Source: Vesta saturnalis
Lineage: Eukaryota > Arthropoda > Insecta > Coleoptera > Lampyridae
Length of the DNA stretch: 64,000 bases
NCBI GenBank assembly: GCA_036346205.1
Contig: JARFJB010000002.1
Location: 1,359,501-1,423,500 of the forward strand
Reading direction: 5' to 3'
Part shown: piece by piece, positions 48,380 to 60,694 of the stretch
How the letters are laid out: every line of letters starts with the position of its first letter
Numbering within the stretch: position 1 is the stretch's first letter
The notes under the pieces: model-generated
What the model saw: only the letters and a program-made list of their open reading frames with translations
Databases searched by the model: none
What the model was told of the DNA's origin: nothing
Position numbers and translations under genes: made by a program

Positions 48380-49740
48380 AATTAACTTATAACGACTACA
48401 AAAGGGTTTACCGTGCTGCACTCTGACGTGCTAAAATCGCCGCTAACGATAAAGTGATATCAAATTGGAATAATAACAGTAAAGCAATTTGGAATACTAT
48501 TAACACTAACAAAATGCGTAATAATAACGCATTAACAAATAAATTTACACTTGGTCAGTGGAACCAACATTTTGTAAATTTATCTCTTAAAGGTGGACTC
48601 AAAAGCTGATCCGTTATCTTTGTTTGATAATCTTAGTTTTAGTTCACTTGAAGTAAGTTATAATGATGTCAGAGAAGCTGTACAGTAGTTATCGTCCAGC
48701 AGAGCTAAGGATGTGTATGAACTCAATTCTTGATTATTAAAAAGAATATTCACATTTTATTTGTCCTTTAATCGCCTTAATTAACAATTGTTTTCAAAGC
48801 GGACAATTTACAAATTGTTTAAAGGTTGCATTGGTATTACTTCTTTAAAAGAAAAAGGAAACTGACAATATGTCAAATTACAGACCTATTTCTATAGCAC
48901 ATTTTTTCAAAAGTGATTGAACGTGTTTTAGAAGAACGAATTAGGAACTATTTTGAAATGAATGGTCTCTGAATTTGACGCTGCTCTTTCGCACTGTACT
49001 GTTGCAGTTAATCATGCCGAGGCATAGTTCAACTCTAACAATCTAGTTTTGAATAAAGATAAAACTCAGAATGGTATATTTGCGTTAAGACCCTATACCG
49101 CTTCCGAAAGCTATAATAATGAGTGCGTATTCTTAGGTATCAGCTATCTTGGAACAATCATATATTTCATATCTCGCATAAATTAGCAAAAACATCTTTG
49201 CATTACGCAATTTAGCTGCGTCTGTTTCAGCTGAAGTTTTGAGGATTGCGTATTTCTTGCTTTGTCATTGTCATAGTTTATACGGAATTATGACTTGCGG
49301 AAACGCCCCGCGCGCAAAAAGAATTTTCGCCTTGGAAAGGAGAGCTTCCGACTGAAAGCAATCCTTCGTCAAACTCCGTGTGATGACCGTGTACTCTTTA
49401 TTTGTTTTTGTTTGTTTATGTTATGTCAAGAATAATATTCTTGTTTTTGAAACATATAGTCAAACACATTCCTATGATACTAGGAACAAAGATAACTTAC
49501 ATTGTAATTTTGTAAGGTTATCCAAGTCACAAAATGAACTCAACTTTTGGGCAGTTAAATTTTTTAATGCTCTGTCTACCAATGTAAAAAAAATTACCTT
49601 TTATTCAGTTCAAATTCATTATTAGAGCTACTTTGTTATTGATTTTAATTAGCGATATGTTGTAATTTATGTATTTTAGATAATTAATAATTCTGAAAAG
49701 TGTAAATGTTGGTGAAATAAGCTACATAATAAATATTAAT
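48380..49740 (+). pseudogene. Non-LTR retrotransposon remnant with an internal deletion
   Basis: The pre-RT linker (ISNWNNNSKAIWNTINTNKM, GQWNQHFVNLS) is followed by a decayed RT start (NMSNYRPISIA, IERVLEERIRNYFEMNG). A jump then leads to VFLGIS near 49130, skipping the central RT with its YADD motif. The C-terminal part includes SYDTRNKDNLHCNFVRLSKS and NELNFWAVKFFNALSTNVKK in an open stretch of 81 codons, typical of Jockey/CR1-like elements. Multiple stops and frameshifts show age. Confidence 0.8.
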
Positions 49741-49759
49741 ATTATTGTTTTATTATTAA

Positions 49760-49791
<32 letters not shown>

Positions 49792-49795
49792 ACCT
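49741..49795. repeat. (ATT)n-rich 3' tail of the LINE
   Basis: Trinucleotide run ATTATTATT after AATATTATTG, the likely 3' tail of the preceding retrotransposon. Confidence 0.8.
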
Positions 49796-50029
49796 GTATC
49801 TCAAAAATTATCAGCTTTAGTGATACATACTGCAGTTTCTAGAATGTAACTGTGTATTTAAACATGATAGAAAAAATACAGGTTTCTATTTAGAAAAAGA
49901 TTGGATGACGCCATCACGTCATAAAGTCGTCATAGCGATGGTTGTCGAAAATAAAAGCAGAATTGGACGTGTCTTGGTGTTTTTTACCTAAACGTTGCCT
50001 CACGTAGATAATTTGAGGTCTCCAACCCA

Positions 50030-50330
50030 AATATCCACACTGTATAAAACCGTCAACATATTACGTGAAGCAAAACCTCCAAAGAGCAACGTATCCTTTC
50101 GACAACTCCGTGCCTTATCTGATATTAAATAATAAAAAAAAACAATATTACAATCAGCTCAAGGTAATGCAACTGTTATTTTAAACATGAAAGAATATAA
50201 CATTAAAGTAGAACAACTGTTGGAACCAAAGACTTACGATGAACTACCAAAAGATCCTACAAAAAAGTTTCTTTCGAAAACTATAGAAGTTATTAAATTA
50301 TCATTTATTCTGACTGGATTTTTAATTGAT
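50030..50330 (+). pseudogene. Penelope-like element RT N-terminal fragment
   Basis: The sequence SFRQLRALSDIK, then (after a frame change and stops) QSAQGNATVILNMKEYNIKV and EQLLEPKTYDELPKDPTKKF matches the N-terminal RT block of Penelope-like elements (ADKGNAxVVxxxxxYxxK, LL, TYxxLxxDPT). The catalytic palm is absent. Confidence 0.75.
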
Positions 50331-50399
50331 GTCAAGTTTCTATTTGTTAATGGTTTTATCAATTTCAAATTAAAGTTTTTCACAACATCATAGTTTGAT

Positions 50400-51008
50400 G
50401 AAATTTTGTTAATTTGCTCTTCGATTATGACATTTTTCACTGTTAGCCTTCGACCGTTAGAGGGTGCTCCCATTTGTCATCCTCAAGGCAGTATAGCAAT
50501 ATTTAATTGATTAAGGATCTAGTTATTCTTTACTAAAATTGTATTCTATAGTTGGCTTTATACGCTTATCAAAACTTTTATATTAATTGCGGGCTAATGC
50601 TTGCGTTTTCAATTTTCATATTTCAAAATTTCTTCTTAAACATCTTTAAGATATTTTATTACTATTGAGGAGGATCATTGTGTTATCGAAACGTTTAGAT
50701 ATGTATAAACATTAATACAAAAATACATCATTAAACAACCCAAAAAGTTAATCTTTAGTAATGGTGAAGGTTTTTCATAAAGACAAGTGGCACCTTTTCT
50801 AATTGAAAATATGTTTGCTTGTAAAATGTTTCATAGTTTAATTTTTTAGTTTAGTACAAACTCTAGTTCTAATAATAAACCTTGATCTGATGGTACTGAA
50901 CTTATTCCTGTATTCTTGTTATCGTGTTAGCAACTACTGTAATAATTGTTAAATATGCTAAGAATTAATAACTGATTCCATTCCAAATCATATCATTTTG
51001 AAAACACT
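50400..51008. other. AT-rich sequence, no gene seen
   Basis: No supported feature was found. Confidence 0.4.
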
Positions 51009-52826
51009 CAGTTCCAAAAAAAGTGACGCACTTGATTTTTAATCTAACTTTAATGTATTATGTATTCTTTTATTTGTTGATGGTAGTTATTTTGCCTTCC
51101 AATTAAATAGAATGTTTTTTCAAAACCTCCTGGATGGTAGTGGAAACACACAAACCATGTTTTTTTCTTAGCCTTTAACTCACCCTGTGTGATAATCAAG
51201 CAATGTTATAGAAAGTGCTTACAGTCTAAATGCAATACACTTTTCCTACGAGCATATTGTTTCTTTATTCATTGATTTATCTCTAAAGTTGTCCGAATTA
51301 CAGAATTTTTGCTGAAACCTTACGTTTATCACCTGATTTTATTTCATTGAATTATAGCATTGCATTTTGAAAATAATTTCCGTTACCATATGAATAAATT
51401 TATTGTAGGCCACCATATTTTACCTTTGCCGTTGTGTCATTAATTAATTAATAAAAAAAGGTTTAGAAACTACAATTACGTAAAATGCCTCAAATAAATC
51501 CTGAACAAACAGCAAGCTTAGTTGCTTTAGCTAACGATGTGCGTAGTAAACGTTACGCCGCTTGTATAGTGGAAGTTCATGAAACAACTGCTGATAGAGC
51601 GAGCCTCAAATACAAACAACCAGGAAAAATTGCTCGGAAGGTGGGTTCTGGTCATCCTCAAAAAAATTTTCTCAGAGATGATTGCTTCTTGAGACTGCGG
51701 ATGTTTTGGAATCCATCAAATACTGTGGTAAATGGTCAGCAAGATCTTCGCCAAATTCGGGGTGTTGGACAAGCAGACGGTATGTAGACGTCTCCAAGAA
51801 GATAATTTGAAATCTAGAAGACCTGCAAAGGGTCCTAAATTATTACCCAAACATTCTGCTGCTAGAAAAAAATTCGTTGAAAATTAGGGAGAATGGAATA
51901 TTCCTGAATGGTCGAATGTCTTAATTACGGATGAGTCAAGGTTGTGTCTTAACATCGTGAATGTAAGAAAAAGAAAGTGGAGAAGGACTGGTGAAAAGTT
52001 TAATCATAATTTAGTAACAGAATGAGAAAGTTTTAATAGGGGGTCGTTTACGCGGCATGGGGATGGATTTCAATGAATGGAATGGCACCTTTTATTTTGT
52101 CTGGTGCCCACAGAGTTAGTGGGCATTTCTTTGATACTAATGGACGGTAATGTACGACCATACACCGAGCAGCAATAGTGCGAAACTTTTTAGAAGCTAC
52201 GGGAATCACCACGATACAGTGGGCTTCGAAAAGCTACGATATGAACCGTATAGAATATTTGTAGGATCACTTAGAGAGAAGAGTATGTTCTCGCGAGAGA
52301 CTTTCGAAAGTCTCGCAGTTGCATTAGTGGGATGAAAAACCAAATTTCCAGTATGCTGCGTATAATAGAAACTTTTAGAGTTGCTAGGGGAGGCAATACA
52401 CGGTCTTAAGCTGTTATCTCAGTTTATAATTTTGTGTTTATTAAAAATGTTTTTTAAAACTATCAGTTTATCAGTTTCTCGATAAATTCGGAAAGTTGGT
52501 AATATGCAAGGTTTCAGCAAAATGCTGTAATTCGGACAAAGTTAGAGATAAACCATGAATAAAAAACGTGCTCGTAAAAGAAGCGTCTTTCATGTGCATT
52601 GTAAACAGTTTCTGTAACCTTTGCTTGATTAACATACAGGGTGAGTCAATAATTAAGAAAAAAACATGGTACCATCCACGATGCTTTGAAAAAAATTCTA
52701 CTTGTTTAATTTTTTTTGAAAGGCCAAGAAATTACCTATCAACGAATAAAAAAAATTAAAAATAGGCCCACTGGTTTCAAAAATATAAAACATTAAGGTT
52801 GAGTCAAAAATCAAATGCGTTAACTG
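51009..52826 (+). mobile_element. Tc1-like element with terminal inverted repeats of about 310 bp
   Basis: The left arm (51009-51325) and right arm (about 52500-52826) are inverted copies beginning CAGTT. Conserved blocks include ACTCACCCTG, TAATCAAGCAA, TTTATCTCTAA and GTCCGAATTACAG. The flanking bases are CT and AG, not TA, so either the target duplication has mutated or the true ends lie a few bases out. Long terminal repeats of this kind occur in some Tc1 subfamilies. The single transposase frame lies between the arms. Confidence 0.85.
51485..52430 (+). pseudogene. Tc1-like (DD34E) transposase pseudogene
   Basis: It begins MPQINPEQTASLVALANDVR, the usual Tc1 start with a paired-type HTH, followed by KIARKVGSGHPQK. 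After frameshifts come KFGVLDKQTVCRRLQEDNL, then EWSNVLITDESRLCL with the first Asp, KRKWRRTGEKFN, and a second-Asp block degraded to DGNVRPYTEQQ. NRIEYL then holds the catalytic Glu, and DHLERRVCSRERL follows. Length is close to the family's 340 residues. Stops and at least three frameshifts inactivate it. Confidence 0.9.
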
Positions 52827-53559
52827 AGCGTAATACATTCATAACATTCTCTATAATATAGTAATCTAAATTGTGGATGTATTCACTTTTATAATATTTT
52901 CCTGTTTCCTTATATTTATAATAGTTTTAGATAACCACCAACACAAATGGTAACTAAATGTTTTAACCCGTTGTCTCTATCACTAATTGCATGTTATACA
53001 AAATATGACAGGTTTAACAATCAAATTATCTGGAATTGAGCTGGCAGAAGGTATGCCCTTTTCAACCGGATAAAAATAATCATTTGTGTCGCTAGACCAG
53101 TAACGATCATTTTACGGACCTAATATGTATGGCAACTGTCAACAAATGTTAATATCAAAGATTCACATTTTAATGTAATTTGCAAATGAATAACAAATAA
53201 TCCTATATTATGTATTAAGAGCGGTAAGGGTTGTTTACTGGTCGAAGAGAATATTGTCTGATACCAGTTAAACTCTTAACGTTTGTGACGTTTATACTAA
53301 TTTTAGAAATTATAGAGTACTCATGGTTTTAAAATCCAAATGTATAAGCTAAGCGTATTTATTTCTTTGCGCAACTATGCTCTATCTGGTTGTTTACCTC
53401 ATCTGTTTCCACGACGGTAAGTTTTGTTTACTAGTTGCTAAGAATAAGTACGACGGTAAGTATTTTAGCGTTCCAGAACGGAAAGTAAATTTATTCAATT
53501 AAATAAATAAATAACAATTTTTATAATTTACCTACTAACATAAATTTAATATTGAAAGT
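52827..53559. other. AT-rich sequence, no gene seen
   Basis: ACGACGGTAAGT-like motifs recur at about 53413 and 53449 without a gene context. Confidence 0.4.
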
Positions 53560-53582
53560 ACAATTATTACAATTTCAAATTG

Positions 53583-54003
53583 TCACCGGAAGCTTATTTT
53601 GGAAAACAGATGGCGATGAAAAAATTTCAGTACCATCCACTGGAACCTCGTGCGAGTCTTGTGGATGAGTTTTCTTGTCGCTACAACTAATGTACCCTTT
53701 CCAATAACCTGATTAGTGTATTTCCCAATTCGATAATTTAAAAAGAAATGAAATGATTTTTCATTTTTTGGACAGAGTTTTTTATATTTGTAGTATATAT
53801 CCAAATAGTTAACTTTGTTATGTGCAATGTTAATAACAACAAATGATCGCTGAATATTTGTCTTCCTTTGGGGTATTTTTACAATGATTAATCCATCACG
53901 TTCCTCAAAGTCTTCTGTTTTTATATTATATAACTCTTCTCGTCTACATGCGCCAGATATTCCTACTATGTTGTGTCCAAGAAATTTTTCATATTTACCT
54001 TGC
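53583..54003 (-). pseudogene. Tyrosine recombinase (Crypton-like) catalytic-domain fragment
   Basis: A stop-free frame of about 140 codons on the minus strand reads GKYEKFLGHNIVGISGACRR followed by EELYNIKTEDFEERDG, then VKIPQRKTNIQRSFVV, YYKYKKLCPKNEKSFHFFL and NYRIGKYTNQVIGKG. CRREEL supplies the first catalytic Arg of the tyrosine recombinase (phage integrase) fold and KIPQRKT the beta-strand Lys region. The following block with His-x-x-Arg and the Tyr nucleophile is missing: the frame changes directly after QVIGKG. This domain type in insect genomes belongs to Crypton transposons and genes derived from them. DIRS elements are the alternative. No element borders were seen. Confidence 0.7.
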
Positions 54004-54009
54004 TAATAC

Positions 54010-55029
54010 TCATTCTATAAGGGCTGTCTACATTGTCAATCACAGGTAAACAAACGAAATACGGGATATAATAGTATATTAAGAAACTGGTTTGAATAAA
54101 ATACGTTTTTATCACCAGTCCAAGTTTAGCTAACGATCCATGTGTTCGTAGGTTTGAAAAATTAATAAATGAAGGAATTATTCCTTTCTTAATGTCTTTT
54201 GCTTAAAAGTGTTAAAGAGCCAAATTGAGTAGACAGTAATGGCACCTACGCGTGAGGTACTAAATATTGGACAATTTAATCAGCAAGCAAGGAGGGAATG
54301 GGAAATAACGAACTACCACCACGCACCGCGTCTTCTTTGGATCCTCATGTGGCCGTCGTGAGTTATTAAATCGATTATAACGCCAATTCAATCTTAGTTG
54401 ACGTTTCTAACATCCTGTCAAGACATAAGGTTTGAAGGTTAACCCTGGGGAGTTGCCTTGGTTACCAAACCGTTTATCATCGATTGATTTTGTAAATCGA
54501 CCCTTTATTGGCATTATCCGTGGACGTATACATTTGTTGGTTATGATACCTGATCCCTCTTTTACGATTAACACCATTTGCAGTTTCATCAACCAAAAAA
54601 CGTCCTTACCCAAGTCAAGAATTGGTCTTGTTTAACCTCAGGTTATTTGAGACTAAATGCGTTGGGAATGCAAGGAGCGCACCATCACTTGTACCGATTG
54701 TAGACCGCTCCTTGCACCCTGTGAGTAATTGAACTAATGGTATCTACTCAGCACTGTTTATTAAATCTAATATCACAACTATTTATAGTAATTATCCTAC
54801 TGTCCTGTGTACAAAAATAATCAATTGCAATTTAATGTGACGCATTATATTGTGCTACGTTTACGTTCTTGATATTATTGACCTACTGCTGACTAATATT
54901 TATGTTACAGCTTCTTTATATTGAACTACAATTAGTAAAGTTGCGATTTAACGAAATTATTAATAATGATTGCAAAATGATGCAGGTTCTGTTTAATTTG
55001 AGATTTATCATCTTTCAGGGCCGAGCAGT
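54010..55029. other. No gene seen; short hairpin
   Basis: GCAAGGAGCG (54670-54679) and CGCTCCTTGC (54706-54715) form a perfect 10-bp stem with a 26-bp loop. A minus-strand open frame of 68 codons at 54407-54613 is not recognised. Confidence 0.4.
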
Positions 55030-55768
55030 TTATGTTCGGTTGTCGATTGAATATCCTGCCGCGCCGACAAAGGGGCAAATGTGTTGACTGTTTCTTCCTT
55101 CGTATTCGTATCCATATTTTATACGATCCCCTAGATTGCCAGAATACCATGGAATACGATAAAATTTTTCTCCAGGTAGTGTTGTCGTATTATTTCTCCC
55201 ACGTTTCGTTGAGTTCATCTGTCGTCTTCAGTATTACCTCTCTCTGGATGTTGTTTACTTGAGTTCAATGTTTACCTGTTCCTGTCATACTGATCTGGAT
55301 TGGCTTGTGATAGCTATTAATCACTGACACCGTCTCTTGCCGTGTTGGACTCAGAATGCTTTGTTTTGGTTTTTACCACGTATTATTGGGATATTTGGAC
55401 GATCCCTGTTTGATTTAACGCTTTATCTTTCTTGATTCCATTGCATTCCACCGTTGCCTTGGTTATATCCTTTTTGATAAACATCCACGTATTGGACAGA
55501 TACAACAGTTTCCACATTATTCCATACACTTGTTGCTTTACTAGTTTGATGTGTTTTCCTTTATTCGTTGGTATAGTTGGTCTATTACACAGTTTGGACT
55601 CTGCTTTATGCTTTTTACTGCTATAGGTGTGCAAATCGTTGTATGCCCTCCAATGGACACACTTTTTTTGTATTCTGCATCCGACAGAGGAAAGTGCAAT
55701 TCGTTGTTAAAATCGACTGCCGTGATTCCGTTTTGTACTTCCATCAGGCAGTATGTTCCGTTTTCCAT
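55030..55768 (-). pseudogene. Possible retroviral-envelope-like relic of an insect LTR element
   Basis: Overlapping minus-strand frames (55768-55541, 55634-55383 and 55218-55030) with at least two frame changes and several stops have the look of the ectodomain of envelope-like proteins carried by some insect LTR retrotransposons. Paired cysteines, an asparagine-linked glycosylation-type site and a conserved Asn-Thr-Trp block are followed by a short hydrophobic strand and Cys. No gag, pol or LTR was identified around it, and no membrane anchor was found. The call rests on general resemblance only; it could be an unrelated degraded gene. Confidence 0.3.
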
Positions 55769-55769
55769 C

Positions 55770-56929
55770 CGAAGTGCGATTGGTGTTATCCTCAGTATTA
55801 AATACTGCGTTATTTCCGCTATTATCGAATTCGATTAGTTGACTGTAATTTTTAGCCACAATTTGGAATTTCAAACGTATTAATTACAATCGAGAAGATG
55901 TTCAACAGTAGTAAATAGGAATAAGAGATCGTAGATCATCTTTCCATAAAATAATAAGTAACTATAGAAATATCAAATCATAAGTCTCTTTACACCTTAA
56001 ATTAGTAGAGAATATGAAATGATCAAATTTATAACGCTGTCTTAAAACTAAGACAGTGCACTTTTCAACCTTTTGGTTGTCAACACATTTTCATCTTGAG
56101 ATAGTTGCATCTAATGTTATGTGACTGAACGTCTTCACATTATATAAAATGTTACAGGAATATTACTGATAGAGTATTTATAAATAAATAAGAGAAATTA
56201 AATACAAAATAAAAAATAACTTATACTTTGACATTAGGTAACCGTAATGTTATCTTTAACAAGACCACTTTAACTCAGATAATAAACCTTTTGTTAAAAT
56301 AAGATTTGAATATAAACTCATACTCAAAGACAAGGATTAAGAAGATGAAGAGCAAATCAGATTGCAAGTTCAAATGTAACAAATGAATGCTTTCCTGTTT
56401 AAAGTGGGAGTTTTTTAAGCCCGCAGACTCAATATTCCTCTTCATATTTATTGATATCACTGCAATATTGAACGGAGAATATTGATTAACCCTCCTATTG
56501 TGTTAATATTTTGGTTTCACTTATATGACACTTATAGTTGTCGTTTTATTGTGGTTAATTTGATATAACGGTATATAATAATAAGAAATAAGATGTAGTA
56601 TTTATTATTTATTACATTTTATTACGTTATTTTATTTTTATTACATATTATTATAAATGTTAAGTAAAGAACATCTGAAAAACGCAGTCGTTAGGTATAC
56701 ACATTTATTTGTTACAGTCGTGATAGTAGTAGTATACATGAGCTTTACAAAGGTATTTTCAGTAATTACAACATACCATACCAGTTTTATTATCCTTTGA
56801 AGAGGGACAAAATTACATCTTTTACGATTGGTTGTGATTGATTATTCCCTTACTTCAGCATTACTGGTTGAATAACGTGACTTTATAACTCTTTTACAGC
56901 TCTTCCCACACCTCATCAATACACAGTCA
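55770..56929. other. AT-rich sequence, no gene seen
   Basis: No supported feature was found. Confidence 0.4.
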
Positions 56930-59137
56930 TTAAAGATTTTTCCAAATTTTTTCCAATAACCTTCCCACACCCAATCTTCAAACGACCCAAGATCTCGAGA
57001 GAGCCATTAGAGACCTAACTTCCGTAATTGCGGAAGCCGTCGATACCTCTATACCATTAAAAACATTGACATTTCGAAAACCGCTCCCACAACACATTGT
57101 GAACTGGATCAAAGAGAAAGGACGAATTTACCGTCAATTCTTGGAATCCAGGGATCGGGCTCTCAAGACGGCATACAATCGCATCAACGCCTTAATCAGG
57201 CGAAAAGCCAACAAACACGCCAAAGACTCCTGGTCTAAAGCCACCTCCCAACTAGATTATAGAAATGGCAAACTCTCCTGGCAACAGTTCGATAGATTCA
57301 CCAGAAGAAAAGTAAACCCTCAATCACACCTTACCGACCTTCAGGGCAACCTAATTTCCTCAGACCAAGGAAAGGCCGATTTTTTGGTCACCACCTTCAA
57401 ACCATTTTGCAATCCCCAGATGATCCCCAGTTCGACAACCAGGTCAAGGCACTCCTCGAGAGTTCCGCAACCTTAACATTCCTGAACCCCAACTCGATAA
57501 CGATAGTCCCTTCTATACCCCATCATGCCCGACCAGGTCCACACGTATTTTAAAAGGAAATAACTCAGCCCCAGATCATGACGGCCTAAATAGGATAATC
57601 CTCCAGCACCTACCCGACCCAGCCCTTCGTCTACTATCCGATATATGTAATAAATGCTTAACCCTCTCCTATTTTCCGACGGACTGGGAATCGGCCTCCA
57701 CCGTCATGATACCAAAACCCCACGCTGACCTAACCTCACCCTCCTCCTATCGACCCATTTCCTCCTGAGTTGCTTTGGAGAATTCTTTGAGCAGATTCTA
57801 GCCAAGCGAATCAGGGACACACCTCGAATTCAACGACCTTCTTCCTAACAGCCAATTCAGCTTCCGTCCCTACCGAACGTGTCACGATCCCTTGTTGAAG
57901 CTACTTACCGAGACCACCAGAGCATTAATTCACAAGCAATGCAATCTGGCTGTGTTTTGGACATTAAGCAAGCATTTGACAGGGTCTGGCACGCCGGTCT
58001 CCTGCACAAGATCCGAAACCTAAACATTCCGACCCCTTTTCCAAACTCCTACTCGTACCTGACCAACCGGTCAGTTCGGGTCAAAGTAGAGAAAACCTTC
58101 TCAGATCCTTTCGAACCTACAGCAGTCGTACCGCAAGGTTCTGTCATAGCCCCGATCCTCTTACACTATCTTCGCATCCGATATACCCAAAGTCACTCAA
58201 CCCGTAGTCGTAGCGCAGTTGCGGATGACACCGCCTTCTGGGCGGTTAATCGGAACAGCAAAACGGCCTCCCGCATCATATCCAAACCCTACGGAACTTC
58301 TCCAATTGAACTAACCGGTGAAGAGTCTCTGTCAATCCTACCAAGCCCAAGCAATCCTCTTCCGCCATCCTCATTACACCAAAGGTAAGTGCGCAAAGCT
58401 TACCTCCAGAAATGTGTCCTCACTCTAAATCAGGAAAGACTCTCTCAAGGTGAAATCACCTACCTAGGAATCCTTTTCAAACGAACCTCAACTGGCTCCC
58501 GGATGTTAAAAAATCCTCAACCATATTAGGAACAGCGCAAGCCTACTGGGCGCCTCGTAGAATCAGTGGTTGTAACCCCAACACACTCTTACACACGTAT
58601 AAAACATATATCCGCCCTGTTATGGATTTCCGAGCTCCCATATATACAAATATAAACCCCAAACACCTTTACTCCATCGCTTCCTGTGAGCGCCGAATTT
58701 TCCGACGCATACACCGGTTGCCCTTCAGGTACCCTAATACCCTTACTATCCAACGCGCCAATATATCCCCAATCACACATAGAATCCAAACCCTTCAGAA
58801 AAATTTTACCCACAAAAGAATTTTCGGCGATACCATCCCAACCAAAGAGATCCTTACCACTCCTTATAACTACCGCTTTCCCCCATTCCCACGAAGGAAA
58901 CCCAAGCTCAAATTTAAACATCCACCCGCCATCCTCACACAACTTCGACGACCTCCCCAAGGAGATAGAAGAATCCTTGACAACATCCCGTATGCCCTCC
59001 GCATCCCCACGTCTGTTGGATGACGACCCCAGCAAGATACCGGCCAACAAATATAAGCACACCAACCACGCCACACACCACAACCACCACGCACACTTAA
59101 CCCATTAACACATTCATTACTCAATAAAACCTAAATA
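56930..59137 (+). pseudogene. Jockey-type non-LTR retrotransposon, 5'-truncated
   Basis: The pre-RT linker (RAIRDLTSVIAEAVDTSIPL, HIVNWIKEKGRIYRQFLESR, TDLQGNLISSDQGKADFL) is followed by RT: APDHDGLNRIILQHLPDPAL, YFPTDWESASTVMIPKP, SYRPIS, LPNSQFSFRPYRTCHD, LDIKQAFDRVWHAGLLHKI, SYLTNRSVRVKVEKTFS and PQGSVIAPIL. The catalytic motif reads VADDTAFWAV (F/VADD). The C-terminal part includes AQAYWAPRRISGCN, HTYKTYIRPVMDF and ERRIFRRIHRLPFRYPN. The order and motifs fit the Jockey clade. About eight frameshifts or stops occur. It is clearly richer in C than the surrounding DNA. The endonuclease and ORF1 are missing, and the 3' end lies near the AATAAAACC at about 59120. Confidence 0.92.
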
Positions 59138-59450
59138 ATTTTTTCTTTTTTACATCCAAAATAACTATACCTCATGATAGTACAATATACAATAACACCA
59201 AACACCGCAACACAACAAGGAATTGCCAGGGCTGAAAAGGAGAAGTACTCCTGAACAGTCCACAAACAAGTAATATAAGCAAACAATAAGTAAATACTAA
59301 CACATAAGCATGAGCAAACTAAAAAAAAACAAAACAAAAATTAATGCTCAGTCAAGTTAAATTTGACTAATAGTTAAGCTTTAACATTTATCAATTGAAT
59401 ATAACCTCACTTTTCGTAGTCAGAGTTACTGCTAAGATGACAGGAAGATT
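59138..59450. other. No gene seen
   Basis: AT-rich, nothing recognised. Confidence 0.4.
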
Positions 59451-60655
59451 ATGATTATGAAAACTAGATCATGTAAGTTGATTAATAATTTAATTGAAGA
59501 AATGTATTTTATTGATTTCATTGATGATGATGAGGACATCGTTGAATTTTTGGAATGGGAGAGAAGGCCGTATACGGTTAGCAATAGAGAAAATCATTTC
59601 GTTAAGTGCGATGATTCGGAATTCTTTCAACGATTTCGATTAACCAAACCAACAGTTTAGAGTGTTCTGGAACAAATAGAGCACGTTATTGAGACTCCTA
59701 TGGATAGGTATGTCGCATAATTTGTGAGCTGAGAACTTTAAATCCATACTTTATTTTAAAAACCACGCTATTAGACATATTAACAAACTGTTTCTCACAT
59801 TAAGGTTTTACACAATAGGAACAATGTTAATAATAGCTGGGATTTTGCTGGTATTAGCAAAAGCTCTACATGTAATATAATGAAGCAAGTTTCAATGGCA
59901 ATTGCACGGTTAGCCCCGCTATATAAAAATGCCATCTAATCGAGAAGAAATTGCTAACGAACACTTGAAATTTTACCAAAAAGCTCGAGTTCCACGAATA
60001 ATTGGTGCCATTAATTGTACCCATATTCGGATTTAATCTCCTGATAAGTTATTTGAATGTTTTAAAAAGATATAATTTTGTTTTAATTAGGTGGAGAAAA
60101 TGCTGAATTATTCAGAAATAGGAAAGGGTATTTCTTGTTGAACGTCCAGACAGAATCTATGGCAGATCTAAAAATATTAGACTCAGGACCTAGCGATTAA
60201 TAACGACTCGAGAATATAGGAAAGGTTCTTAAATCGCGAATTTGGTAATAATTTACTAGTAGCCGACAGCGGTTATATGAATACAATGCATATGATTACT
60301 CCACTACTAAATACACGTAACGCTGTCGAGGAGTTGTGTAATGAGACAATCATTCGCACACACAATCCCGTAGAGTGACAATATGGGGCGTGGAAAAGAC
60401 TTTTCCAGTATTGTCTTTAGGACTTCGTTTAAAATTGGAAACCAGTATGCCTGTTATTGTTGTCACAGCTGTATTGGACAATATTTCGTGTAACAGGAAT
60501 GAAGAGCTTCCACTGCAAAATCCTGATCTCCACATAGATAACAATATTATTAATTAAGATTGGGACGGGCAGCCATTACAGCCTGATATTGGTCGCATAA
60601 ATGCGAGAGCACAGCTGCTTGCGGAATATTTTCCTCAATTACTTCAAGAATAATA
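59451..60655 (+). pseudogene. PIF/Harbinger (HARBI1-like) transposase pseudogene
   Basis: The N-terminal open stretch ends SEFFQRFRLTKPTV (residues 56-69), the usual start of the Harbinger nuclease. Shifted frames continue FYTIGTMLIIAGIFAGISKS, YQKARVPRIIGAINCTHI (first Asp position replaced by Asn), GGENAELFRNRKGYFLLNVQ, LVADSGYMNTMHMITPLLNT (second Asp) and ETIIRTHNPVE with WKRLFPVLSLGLR (Glu region), then VIVVTAVLDNIS. The tail reads DGQPLQPDIGRINARAQLLA. At least five frameshifts or stops break it. Its right end lies next to the mariner element at 60695. Terminal repeats were not found. Confidence 0.9.
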
Positions 60656-60694
60656 CCGTATTTAATGAGAATTGTTTGTATTAAAATTTTTATA

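Noticed and set aside
50234..50473. 79-codon minus-strand frame
   Set aside because: It overlaps the plus-strand Penelope-like RT fragment in antisense and has no recognised motif.
58589..59124. Long minus-strand frames opposite the Jockey element
   Set aside because: They are antisense to the recognised C-terminal region of the LINE and show no domain.
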